DNA of 64,000 nucleotides from Aquimarina agarilytica ZC1 (lineage in GTDB: Bacteria; Bacteroidota; Bacteroidia; Flavobacteriales; Flavobacteriaceae). A program made the position numbers and the translations under genes. The DNA lies in assembly GCF_000255455.1 (NCBI RefSeq), contig NZ_JH621251.1, positions 81,272 through 145,271 on the forward strand, read 5' to 3'. Below the pieces are notes generated by a model, which saw nothing but the letters and a program-made list of their open reading frames with translations, made no database searches and had not been told where the DNA came from. Positions 55,679 to 63,219 of the stretch are shown here, piece by piece. Position 1 is the first letter of the stretch. Every line of letters starts with the position of its first letter.

Positions 55679-55919
55679 TTCAAACACCTACTTTATAGCC
55701 TTAAAAAAAGCTTAAAATATATACTAATATCATCAATTTATTACTGACTAAAAATCAACACACTATAGAAATAAACAATAGCTAAATTCACCAAAAAACC
55801 TTTCAAAGTCCTTATTTGCGGTACATATACCGTATACGTACGCATAGGAACTTCCTTTTTTTGTCCAATCATATGCAATGCTATTCTTTTGTTCTTATAA
55901 ATTTTTAAAATCATTAATT

Positions 55920-56612
55920 ATGAAAGCTTCAAAAGTATTGTTATTCGTTTTTGCATGTACATTTTTAAACCTTAGTGCTCAAAAACACCTTACCTCATTT
56001 TCTTACAAAAAAGGAGAGATTTTAGATATCATTCTTTTAAGTGTTACTCCAAATTCAAAAACTATATTTGAACGCTATAAAAAAACAGCTTTTCCTGTCG
56101 CTTTCGAATATTCATATCAACCACAACCGAATTTTGGAATTACCAAAAACACTTTAGGGAATCATTTACCACATAATTTATTTTTTGGCAAATGGAAAAA
56201 TAAAGAAAAGCGTGAAGATTTTTTAAAAAATATCACAACTAAAGTTCCTGACTTCCATGAACAACGAAGACAACTTTTTACCTATTTTGGCCTAACCTAT
56301 TACGAAGCCACAAAAGACTTAGAATTTTCTGTGAATACAAAAAAGCTAAATACTGCGACTTCCTTTTGGAAAAAGGATACTGAAACTTTTTCAAACTTTG
56401 TTTCGCAATGGAAAAATGAAATAGAAAATGCCGGAGGTAAATTTATCATCGAATTAAACAAAGGAACATCCCCTTTAGGCTATGATTATAATCCCGACCT
56501 ATTTTGTATTATTGAATGGAAAAATAAATCAAGTTTTAAATCATTTGCAAAAAAGCACCCTTTATCAAGCTATAACTCATTAAAAAACGTACAGCAATTC
56601 GTAATCAATTAG
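55920..56612 (+). CDS. Exported protein with two DUF1330/EthD-like repeats, function unknown
   Basis: A 230-residue protein. An open frame exists from 55878, but M at 55920 begins a clear signal peptide (MKASKVLLFVFACTFLNLSAQ). The mature part has two similar halves: the first ends FFGKWKNKEKREDFLKN (around residue 95), the second FCIIEWKNKSSFKSFAKKH (around 210). The shared W-K-N-K and spaced Phe suggest tandem ferredoxin-like alpha/beta domains like DUF1330. I do not recognise a named family. It lies 110 bases before an AraC-type regulator on the same strand. Confidence 0.65.
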   Translation: MKASKVLLFVFACTFLNLSAQKHLTSFSYKKGEILDIILLSVTPNSKTIFERYKKTAFPVAFEYSYQPQPNFGITKNTLGNHLPHNLFFGKWKNKEKREDFLKNITTKVPDFHEQRRQLFTYFGLTYYEATKDLEFSVNTKKLNTATSFWKKDTETFSNFVSQWKNEIENAGGKFIIELNKGTSPLGYDYNPDLFCIIEWKNKSSFKSFAKKHPLSSYNSLKNVQQFVIN

Positions 56613-56680
56613 TAGCCTTTGCAAATAAAACTTGTATAAGTTTTATTTAATTTAAATTTAAAACAATAGAAGTTATTAAC

Positions 56681-56708
56681 TTGAGTACGATTGTATGATC
56701 GTACTCAA
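56681..56708 (+). promoter_or_regulatory. Perfect inverted repeat just before the AraC regulator gene
   Basis: TTGAGTACGAT (56681-56691) and ATCGTACTCAA (56698-56708) are exact complements around TGTATG, 15 bases before the start codon. There is no T-run after it, so an operator or leader hairpin is more likely than a terminator. Confidence 0.5.
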
Positions 56709-56722
56709 TATTAGATTTAATT

Positions 56723-57829
56723 ATGGAAGTTCTATTAAACCAGTTAGTTTATTTTGGTTTTTTTCAAAGTTTATTACTCCTTGGTATTTATTTTTTTTCA
56801 CCCAAAAAAAGAAAACACATTAATGGCTTTATGGCGATTTTAATAGCCACACTAGCCATGGGTTTATTAGGAAAGGTATTGTACAACACAAATTATTGGG
56901 GTCCTAATTTTAGGTTTATTGCGCTTTCAGAATTATCAACTTTACTCTTTGGCCCTACCTTGTTTTTATTTACAAGAGCTACATTACAAAAACTTCCTTT
57001 TACCAAACAAAACTTAGTTCACTATGTCCCCGGAGTGGCTTATTTTGTTTTTATACTTGTTTATTTTATAATTCCAACAGATGCTATTATTGTACAACGA
57101 GTAAAAACGGGTGAATTAATTCGTGTAATTTACACGTGTCACGCCTTTGGGCTATTAGTTAATATTACCTATTGGATCCTGGCATGGAATATTTTTTCAG
57201 GATTTATGCATCACCTTAAGCATGAAGTTTCTTATGAAATAAGAGCTCGATTTATGACTAATTTACTTTTAGTTGTAGGAATTTCATTAGGAATTTGGCT
57301 CATACTATATGCAACTAGTTTTTTGGGGTTTGAAAGACTAGAGCGTGATGCTCGGCCTTATATTTGGATTGTGCTCACCTTGATTATCCTATTTATTACT
57401 TACTATAGTATGATTTCCCCTCAAGTGCTTCAAATTGCTCCTGAACTAAAAAAACAAAAATACACCCAATCCAAATTAAGCTCAAAAGATATGGATGTAC
57501 TTAAAGATAAACTTGATCAACTAATGCTAGAAAAAAAGCCTCATTTAAATTCAAAACTTTTAAAAACGGAACTAGCACAAATGCTTGGTGTAAATAGTCC
57601 TGAACTTGCTAGATTATTAAATGAAAATATTGGAATGAATTTTTTTGAATATGTAAATTATTATCGTATTCAAGAGTTTATACAGTTAGCAAAAAATGAT
57701 AATGCAAAACAATTTACATTTTATGGTTTAGCCCAAGAGGCTGGCTTTAACTCAAAAACCACATTTAACAAGTCCTTCAAAAATCTAATTGGTAGTTCGC
57801 CCTCCGAATATTTTGAATCGACTACCTAA
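56723..57829 (+). CDS. AraC family transcriptional regulator with seven-helix membrane domain
   Basis: A 368-residue regulator. The N-terminal 230 residues contain about seven hydrophobic segments (for example YFGFFQSLLLLGIYFF, YIWIVLTLIILFITYYSM), an arrangement frequent in Bacteroidota AraC proteins and presumed to sense a signal at the membrane. The C-terminal domain (about 255-368) has two helix-turn-helix units: LLKTELAQMLGVNSPELARLL and FYGLAQEAGFNSKTTFNKSF, ending GSSPSEYF. It may regulate itself through the repeat at 56681-56708, and perhaps the exported protein upstream. Confidence 0.9.
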   Translation: MEVLLNQLVYFGFFQSLLLLGIYFFSPKKRKHINGFMAILIATLAMGLLGKVLYNTNYWGPNFRFIALSELSTLLFGPTLFLFTRATLQKLPFTKQNLVHYVPGVAYFVFILVYFIIPTDAIIVQRVKTGELIRVIYTCHAFGLLVNITYWILAWNIFSGFMHHLKHEVSYEIRARFMTNLLLVVGISLGIWLILYATSFLGFERLERDARPYIWIVLTLIILFITYYSMISPQVLQIAPELKKQKYTQSKLSSKDMDVLKDKLDQLMLEKKPHLNSKLLKTELAQMLGVNSPELARLLNENIGMNFFEYVNYYRIQEFIQLAKNDNAKQFTFYGLAQEAGFNSKTTFNKSFKNLIGSSPSEYFESTT

Positions 57830-57853
57830 TCAATTATACCATTTTAACAAAAA

Positions 57854-57881
57854 AAACCGTGTGAATTAATTCACACGGTTT
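57854..57881. terminator. Perfect 28-base palindromic terminator
   Basis: AAACCGTGTGAATT followed by its exact reverse complement, with an A-run on the left. On the minus strand this gives a stem and T-run for the lipoprotein gene; it also lies after the AraC gene. Confidence 0.85.
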
Positions 57882-57910
57882 CCAATCATTCTCCTAACAA
57901 ATTGTTAGAG

Positions 57911-58825
57911 TTATCGAGTTATTGTTCCTGTAGGGAATGATTTTAAGTTCTCACCAAAAGCATAAGCTTCCGGTGCTGTTTTTTGACCTGCTGTTCCTAC
58001 CATTGGTTTTAATGTAAATGGTTTTGGATCATTATCTGGAGAAGGCTCTAATGAAATAACTACAGTAGCTCCTCTTAAATCTGCTCCACCTTCAAATCCA
58101 GTTCCCATTAGGTTATTAATAAAATCTTCCCCTGGAATTGGTGGACCATCATTAACCGTACCTTTAAACTTTGATGTCATCGCGTTATCATCTGCCGCCT
58201 TTGGATCACTAAAAGTTCCTGTTGAATATGGCACCCCATTTTTCACTACCCATCCTTCATATTTCCATCCGCTATCTGCTGCTAAAACAGGTAACTCTAA
58301 ACTAGAAGCTGGTGGCATAGTTCCTGGAGTTCCAAACCAAACTCCTGCTTCATCATTTTTAGCCACTCCATCAGCATCATCAGTAGGAGTTCTTAAAAAG
58401 AATTTTCCTGAAATTTCAGACTTCGTCATTTCTAAATCAGCAAAACCTGGATTAATCGTTTTATAACTAATAGCTGCTGTATTTCCATCAAAATCAGCTC
58501 TAAATAATTTTGTTGGAGCCGGAGCTGCTAAAGCTTCGCCTGTTTCGTTTTCAGGTTCAATTGTTAGTACATATGCACTTGCTGCTTCCAACATTTCAGA
58601 ATCAACACTTTGAGTTTTAGTTTCTGGATCAGTAAATCTACCTGTACTAACTGGTTTACTATCTACAATCAACCAGCCTTCATACACAAAATCACTTCCC
58701 AAAGCTTCAAGCCCTGCTACATTTAAATTTAAATTAGATAAGTTTCCTGCCGCATCATCACTATCACAAGAAACCGCTAAAGCTCCTAATGTTGCAACAC
58801 CAAAAATTAATTTCTTTAATTTCAT
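57911..58825 (-). CDS. Lipoprotein with two RskA-like (anti-sigma-K C-terminal-type) domains
   Basis: A 304-residue lipoprotein: signal with lipobox LAVSC (C20), then an acidic linker DSDDAAG. Two similar domains follow. The first has FVYEGWLIVDSKPVSTGRFTD (W51), the second WKYEGWVVKNGVPYSTGTFSD (W192). The YEGW-(I/V)-V-x(4)-P-x-STG-x-F-x-D pattern recalls the periplasmic domain of anti-sigma factor RskA, but no membrane helix or cytoplasmic sigma-binding part is present. The protein is acidic and lacks obvious catalytic residues. Function unknown; it is transcribed away from the Crp/Fnr gene just upstream. Confidence 0.7.
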   Translation of the reverse strand: MKLKKLIFGVATLGALAVSCDSDDAAGNLSNLNLNVAGLEALGSDFVYEGWLIVDSKPVSTGRFTDPETKTQSVDSEMLEAASAYVLTIEPENETGEALAAPAPTKLFRADFDGNTAAISYKTINPGFADLEMTKSEISGKFFLRTPTDDADGVAKNDEAGVWFGTPGTMPPASSLELPVLAADSGWKYEGWVVKNGVPYSTGTFSDPKAADDNAMTSKFKGTVNDGPPIPGEDFINNLMGTGFEGGADLRGATVVISLEPSPDNDPKPFTLKPMVGTAGQKTAPEAYAFGENLKSFPTGTITR

Positions 58826-58847
58826 AACTTTATTTTTATGTTTTTTA

Positions 58848-58887
58848 CAAACATATTATAAAGACTAAAAATTAAATGTTAGCTAAC
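58848..58887 (-). promoter_or_regulatory. Lipoprotein-gene promoter region with GTTAGCTAAC palindrome
   Basis: On the minus strand TATGTTTG (58848-58855) fits the -7 consensus but has no -33 TTG. Instead the palindrome GTTAGCTAAC (58878-58887) is centred about 38-40 bases before the likely start, where a Crp/Fnr-type activator would touch polymerase. A Crp/Fnr gene lies directly upstream. Confidence 0.4.
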
Positions 58888-58904
58888 TAACACAAACAGA
58901 AAAA

Positions 58905-59564
58905 TTACTGAAAAACTATATGATTTCTTTTAAAACTTAATTGATTACTTTCCTGAAGTTCATTTAAAAGTATATTAAGTGTTGGCCTAGATGTTGCTAT
59001 TAAACTTGCAATATCCTTTTGTGTATAAGGGTGTTTTACCATAATTAGTCCTGTATTAGGACAGCAATAGCCATAATCTTCTTTTAATTCTTCTAAAAAT
59101 TCAAGTAATCGAGTTTTAGTATCCTTAAATAATAACAACTGTAAACGTCTTTCCATTTTTTTGAAACGCATACCCAAAAACTTGTATATTTTTAAACTAA
59201 AAGCTTTATTGGTACGCATTAAATCATGCATAGTTTCCACACCTATAGGGCAAACAGCAGTATTCCCATCCACAGATTGTGCAAATTCAGTCCGCTTATT
59301 TTCTCCTAAAATTGCTTTTTCACCAAATAACTCTCCTTTGGAAAGTATGGCTTTAATGATCTCATTCCCATCATCATCATAATAACCTACTTTTACTTTC
59401 CCTTTAGCAATAAGATATATTTTGTGTGCGGCATCTTCTTCAAAATAAATATACTCTTTGTTCTTGTAATTATTGAACTCATGTACTTTCTCAAACGTTT
59501 TAAATTTATGAGGACATAATAACGAGAACATATTGGTCTGTTCGCAATACCAAATAGAATCCAT
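58905..59564 (-). CDS. Crp/Fnr family transcriptional regulator
   Basis: A 219-residue cytoplasmic regulator. The frame is open from 59642, but MDSIWYCEQTNMFSLLCPHK at 59564 is the family-like start. The cyclic-nucleotide-binding fold (about 25-120) shows YIYFEEDAAHKIYLIAKGKVKVGYYDDDGNE and LSKGELFGEKAI. The C-terminal winged helix (about 150-219) has the recognition region YTQKDIASLIATSRPTLNILL. No Fe-S cysteine cluster like that of Fnr is evident at the N-terminus, though several Cys are present. The lipoprotein gene lies 79 bases downstream on the same strand. Confidence 0.9.
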   Translation of the reverse strand: MDSIWYCEQTNMFSLLCPHKFKTFEKVHEFNNYKNKEYIYFEEDAAHKIYLIAKGKVKVGYYDDDGNEIIKAILSKGELFGEKAILGENKRTEFAQSVDGNTAVCPIGVETMHDLMRTNKAFSLKIYKFLGMRFKKMERRLQLLLFKDTKTRLLEFLEELKEDYGYCCPNTGLIMVKHPYTQKDIASLIATSRPTLNILLNELQESNQLSFKRNHIVFQ

Positions 59565-59938
59565 AGCAATGAAGTTATTTATGAGTTTTGTGTGTTGTTT
59601 AACTTGTGTCGCATAAAAAACCTTTCCCTTACAACTTAACATACATGTACTTATTATTACAACTATTCAATTATGCACTCAAAAACAACTTAAACAAATA
59701 GAAATTAACCACTTAAACAAACACACACCGGTTAAACAAAATTTACACTACTTACAAATTCCTAAAACACAGCTTCAAACTGTAATTTCTTTCTATTTAT
59801 GTAGTCTTTATTATTTGAAGGTAATTTCTTAAAAAAGTAAAGGCTTAAACACAAATCTTAAATTTTTACAATAACTATTTATTTTTTCTACAAGCTATTT
59901 ACAGATAGTTTTTTACTTTTGACCGACTTATTCACTGT
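59565..59938. other. Divergent intergenic region between Crp/Fnr regulator and carboxypeptidase-regulatory-like gene
   Basis: About 374 AT-rich bases. A -7 element for the rightward gene lies at 59914-59921. An ACCGGT palindrome lies within 59720-59740. I could not place a promoter for the leftward regulator and see no other gene. Confidence 0.5.
59914..59921 (+). promoter_or_regulatory. Probable -7 element of the carboxypeptidase-regulatory-like gene
   Basis: TACTTTTG fits TAnnTTTG exactly, 18 bases before the start codon; no TTG at -33 is seen. Confidence 0.4.
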
Positions 59939-60709
59939 ATGAAATACTATTTACTTTTACTTCTCACGTTTGGCTTTTATGTCACAACTTTATGCGCCCA
60001 AGAAAAAGCAATTTCTATAAAAGGAAGTGTTTTAAATGCAGCTGATGATAAAATTCTTGAAAGCGTTCATATCATTAATCTAAACAGCATTAAAGGGACT
60101 ATTACCAATACCAAAGGTGAATTTACTATAGACGCCAAAGTAAATGACACCTTATATTTTTCGTACTTAGGCTTTCAACCCCTTAAAGCCCGGGTTACAA
60201 ATGACTGGATTAAGTACGGTAATGTAAAAGTTAAATTAACCGAAGTTGGATTAGCCCTACAAGAAGTTGTTGTTTCGGCACATAATTTAACGGGATTTGT
60301 CGAAGTCGATTTTAAAAACATTCCTATTTACAATAATGCCAACCGCTATCAAATTCCGGGTATAAGCTCTGGTTATGAAGGTGGATCCAAGCGAAGTGCT
60401 ACGGCTAGAATAGTTAATTCCATATTAAATCCAGTGAATTCCCTATACAATATTTTTTCACGAAAGGGTAAACAATTACGCAACTTACGTAAAGTAAAAA
60501 AGGACGATGAAATTAGAAATCTACTTCAAAATAAATTTGACAGAGAAACCCTAACAACTCTTTTACAAGTTGATAAAGTAGATATTGACGAAATATTACT
60601 ACAGTGTAAATACTCTAAACAATTCATAAAAACTGCTAATGACCTACAGATTTTAGATGCCATTAGTGAATGTTATGAGGAATATAAGGTGTTAAATAGA
60701 AATAAGTAA
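59939..60709 (+). CDS. Carboxypeptidase-regulatory-like domain protein
   Basis: A 256-residue exported protein. Signal peptide 1-20 (ending TLCAQE); a CarboxypepD_reg-like beta-sandwich at about 24-108 with ISIKGSVLNAADDKILESV, GTITNTKGEFTIDAKVNDTL and FSYLGFQPLK; then a helical, basic C-terminal region. The sandwich is the same type as at the N-terminus of TonB-dependent receptors, but no plug or barrel follows, so it is not a truncated receptor of normal kind. It is convergent with the lytic transglycosylase gene, 8 bases apart. Function unknown, possibly at the cell envelope. Confidence 0.8.
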   Translation: MKYYLLLLLTFGFYVTTLCAQEKAISIKGSVLNAADDKILESVHIINLNSIKGTITNTKGEFTIDAKVNDTLYFSYLGFQPLKARVTNDWIKYGNVKVKLTEVGLALQEVVVSAHNLTGFVEVDFKNIPIYNNANRYQIPGISSGYEGGSKRSATARIVNSILNPVNSLYNIFSRKGKQLRNLRKVKKDDEIRNLLQNKFDRETLTTLLQVDKVDIDEILLQCKYSKQFIKTANDLQILDAISECYEEYKVLNRNK

Positions 60710-60717
60710 AAGCAATA

Positions 60718-61617
60718 TTATTTTTTCAATACCTTAATAAGGTATTCTTTTCTCGATTTATTATTCAAATGACGTTCTCTCAACCAAGGATTTTCTTGTT
60801 TTAATTCTTTATAGGTCATTCCGTATTTAATTCCAAAATCGGTAAAATTGGTTACTGGAGAATCTACCGTTACTTCATAAGTTTCTGGTAATTTATACAA
60901 ATGCTTGTCATTATAATTGAATCCGTATTTTTCTGTATTACACAAAATTTCTTTTACCGCTATAATGCGAAATACATACCTCCCGGTTTCTTGCCCTAAA
61001 AGTAAATCATAATAACTAGACACCTTTTGTTCTTCCAAACGCCTTTTCATTCCATTGTTTCCTCCATTATAACCTGCTGCGGCCAATGTCCATGAACCCA
61101 GTTTTTCTCTTGATTTCAATAAATATTTACAAGCAGCCTCCGTTGCTTTTTCTATATGGTAACGCTCATCTACATTTTTATTCACTTCCAAACCTAACTC
61201 ACGACCTGTTCCTGCTAAAATTTGCCAAAACCCTTTGGCCCCTGCTGGAGAAGAAGCTTGCGTTAACCCGCTCTCAATAACTGCTAAGTATTTAAAATCA
61301 TCTGGTATGCCATAATGTTTTAAAATAGGCTCAATAATTGGAAAGTATTTTTGTGAACGCTTAATAAGTAACAAACCATTAGATTGCCAATAGGTATTCA
61401 CTAATAATTCTCGATCCATACGCTCATATACATCAGACTGATCAATAGGCACGGGCTCGCCTGCAAAATTCAAATTACTCGGCATATCTAGGGCATATAC
61501 GTTGTAATCATTTTCATTTTTTTTGTCTTCAGATTTTGGTAATTGAGAAGCAAAAACAAGTAACCCACAAACAGCGACAACTCCTAATAGTGATAGGATT
61601 CTTTGTATAAAATTCAT
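60718..61617 (-). CDS. Lytic transglycosylase (SLT family, MltD-like)
   Basis: A 299-residue envelope enzyme that cleaves peptidoglycan between MurNAc and GlcNAc, forming a 1,6-anhydro end. The N-terminus is a signal or anchor (about 5-24). The SLT domain spans about 90-215: catalytic E115 in YLAVIESGL, then SPAGAKGFWQI and AAAGYNGGNNG. The C-terminal 60 residues (VTNFTDFGIKYGMTYKELKQ ... NPWLRERHL) look like a single LysM-type module. The gene follows the alpha/beta hydrolase gene by 48 bases. Confidence 0.9.
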   Translation of the reverse strand: MNFIQRILSLLGVVAVCGLLVFASQLPKSEDKKNENDYNVYALDMPSNLNFAGEPVPIDQSDVYERMDRELLVNTYWQSNGLLLIKRSQKYFPIIEPILKHYGIPDDFKYLAVIESGLTQASSPAGAKGFWQILAGTGRELGLEVNKNVDERYHIEKATEAACKYLLKSREKLGSWTLAAAGYNGGNNGMKRRLEEQKVSSYYDLLLGQETGRYVFRIIAVKEILCNTEKYGFNYNDKHLYKLPETYEVTVDSPVTNFTDFGIKYGMTYKELKQENPWLRERHLNNKSRKEYLIKVLKK

Positions 61618-61665
61618 TAAATATCTATTTAGCTACAAGATACGACAAAGTAAAATTAATAAAAA

Positions 61666-62319
61666 CTAGGTTTCTATTAATTTTGGTAAATTAAGGTTAA
61701 ACCAACGAGCTCTACTCAAAATAATTACATGCGACCCGTTAGGTATACGAATACAATGATCAATATTTTTTATTGGAAATACAACGTCCTTTTCTCCATG
61801 AATATGAACACTTCCTTCAATAGGTTTTTCTTGTTCCCAACACAACACCTTTTCAATAGACCAATCCATATATTGTTTATCGGTCACAGTTAAGTATTTC
61901 CTGTAAATTGTTGCTATTTTTTTTGAGCCTTTACCCAAAAAAAGCTTTTGCCAATCAAAATCTACTAATGAGGTAGGCAATACCTTATACAATCTACTTT
62001 TACGAAGGGCTTTAAAACTTTTAGGTAATTCATGTTTTGTTTTTATGCTCGATACAATAATTAATTTTCTCAATTTAAGAAAACGACTCATCTCCTGCAC
62101 TATAATTCCACCAAATGAAACCCCTAATAAAACAGCATTAGGTACTGTAACTTCTACAGCCATTCGACGCGCATAATCACTTATACTTTCCTCTTTATTG
62201 GGCATTTTCCAAGGAATTACATGAACTATATAATGCTCTGGAAGTTTTATAGCTTCAAAAATCGTTTCATTTGCCGACATGCCAGGCACAAAATAAATAT
62301 GTATGGGTTCTTTTATCAT
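61666..62319 (-). CDS. Alpha/beta hydrolase, small cytoplasmic
   Basis: A 217-residue hydrolase without signal peptide. The oxyanion strand YFVPGMSAN is near the N-terminus and the nucleophile elbow is GVSFGG, with Ser around residue 88. The acid is probably the Asp in GEKDVVFPI and the His the one in NGSHVIIL, close to the C-terminus. The order matches the family. It is short and the substrate is unknown. It sits directly before the lytic transglycosylase gene on the same strand and may share its transcript. Confidence 0.8.
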   Translation of the reverse strand: MIKEPIHIYFVPGMSANETIFEAIKLPEHYIVHVIPWKMPNKEESISDYARRMAVEVTVPNAVLLGVSFGGIIVQEMSRFLKLRKLIIVSSIKTKHELPKSFKALRKSRLYKVLPTSLVDFDWQKLFLGKGSKKIATIYRKYLTVTDKQYMDWSIEKVLCWEQEKPIEGSVHIHGEKDVVFPIKNIDHCIRIPNGSHVIILSRARWFNLNLPKLIET

Positions 62320-62845
62320 TCTTTATCACACTCGATCTTACACGATTTACAGATAAGGATTTCGCATATACACTGTTTCTTTTTCTGTTATTGTTGCTTA
62401 AAAAAATGAAACCATTTCCCTTAAGCATCACCCTACTCATCACAATTGTGCTGCCGTATCTTAAACTAACAAAAAAATCAACATGATAACATGTAATTTT
62501 CACCTATAAATAGTAGTGCAAAATAATTGATTTTAATAACAACAGTCAACCTTTTACACACTTTAATAGCATGAGTTTATTTTTACAATAATTCCTCTTT
62601 TATTACAAGCAATAGGGGTAAAATGAATAAATTTTACCGTCAAACAAAATGTTAAAAGACAGCATTCACATACTAAACCAAAAAAAAAATCGTTAAATCA
62701 TTAATAACTAAAAGAATACACCTATAAAATCAAATAATTAGACAAATCCCAAACTTCCAAAAATTAATACGATTAAAAATTTCTCCTACATTGAGTGTTA
62801 TGTTTATAAGCCTATGCTTATTAATCAAAAAAAACCTTTTCTAAA
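62320..62845. other. Intergenic region between the alpha/beta hydrolase and GNAT genes
   Basis: About 526 bases, very AT-rich on the right. It shows an inverted repeat ATAAGC-CTAT-GCTTAT at 62807-62822, 23 bases before the GNAT start, and a 26-codon frame at 62406-62486 coding for a hydrophobic peptide of uncertain reality. I see no full promoter. Confidence 0.5.
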
Positions 62846-63148
62846 ATGGAAACAATAGTACTAGATGTAAAAGACAATGAATTTTTAAGACAATTTGAAA
62901 CTACTATTGAAAATCAAAAAGTAGTTATTGAATATGCTACGCAACCAAGAAGTATATTTTTAACAAAACTTATCATGGATGAATCCTTAAAAAGTAAAGG
63001 TTACGACGCACTTTTTATTAAAACAGTATTTGAAATTATTGATGAACGCAATACCAGAATGGTTCCTACATGCCCTAAAATTGCTGATTATTTTAAAAAA
63101 AACCGAAGAAAATATAAAGCCCTCCTACCAGTGGGTATGAGTCTTTAA
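62846..63148 (+). CDS. Small GNAT-family N-acetyltransferase (YjdJ/NATD1-like)
   Basis: A 100-residue protein of the short GNAT branch. The N-terminal strand VIEYATQPRSIFLTKLIMDE matches the substrate side, and the region DESLKSKGYDALFIKTVFEII occupies the place of the acetyl-CoA-binding loop and helix. The closing VPTCPKIADYFKKN with the conserved Cys-Pro is typical of this group. The usual R/Q-x-x-G-x-G/A pattern is degenerate (LKSKGYDA). Target unknown. It converges on mtaB. Confidence 0.8.
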   Translation: METIVLDVKDNEFLRQFETTIENQKVVIEYATQPRSIFLTKLIMDESLKSKGYDALFIKTVFEIIDERNTRMVPTCPKIADYFKKNRRKYKALLPVGMSL

Positions 63149-63219
63149 ATCCGCATTGTGGAATTTTTATTTTTACATATTTCCTTTTTTGCCCTTATTA
63201 AAAAGAGACAATATTGCTT

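Noticed and set aside
59939..60709. Truncated TonB-dependent receptor
   Set aside because: The regulatory-like domain is followed by its own helical C-terminal domain and a normal stop, with no receptor remnants downstream.
62267..62503. 78-codon minus-strand frame upstream of the alpha/beta hydrolase
   Set aside because: It overlaps the hydrolase start region in another frame, and its composition looks random.
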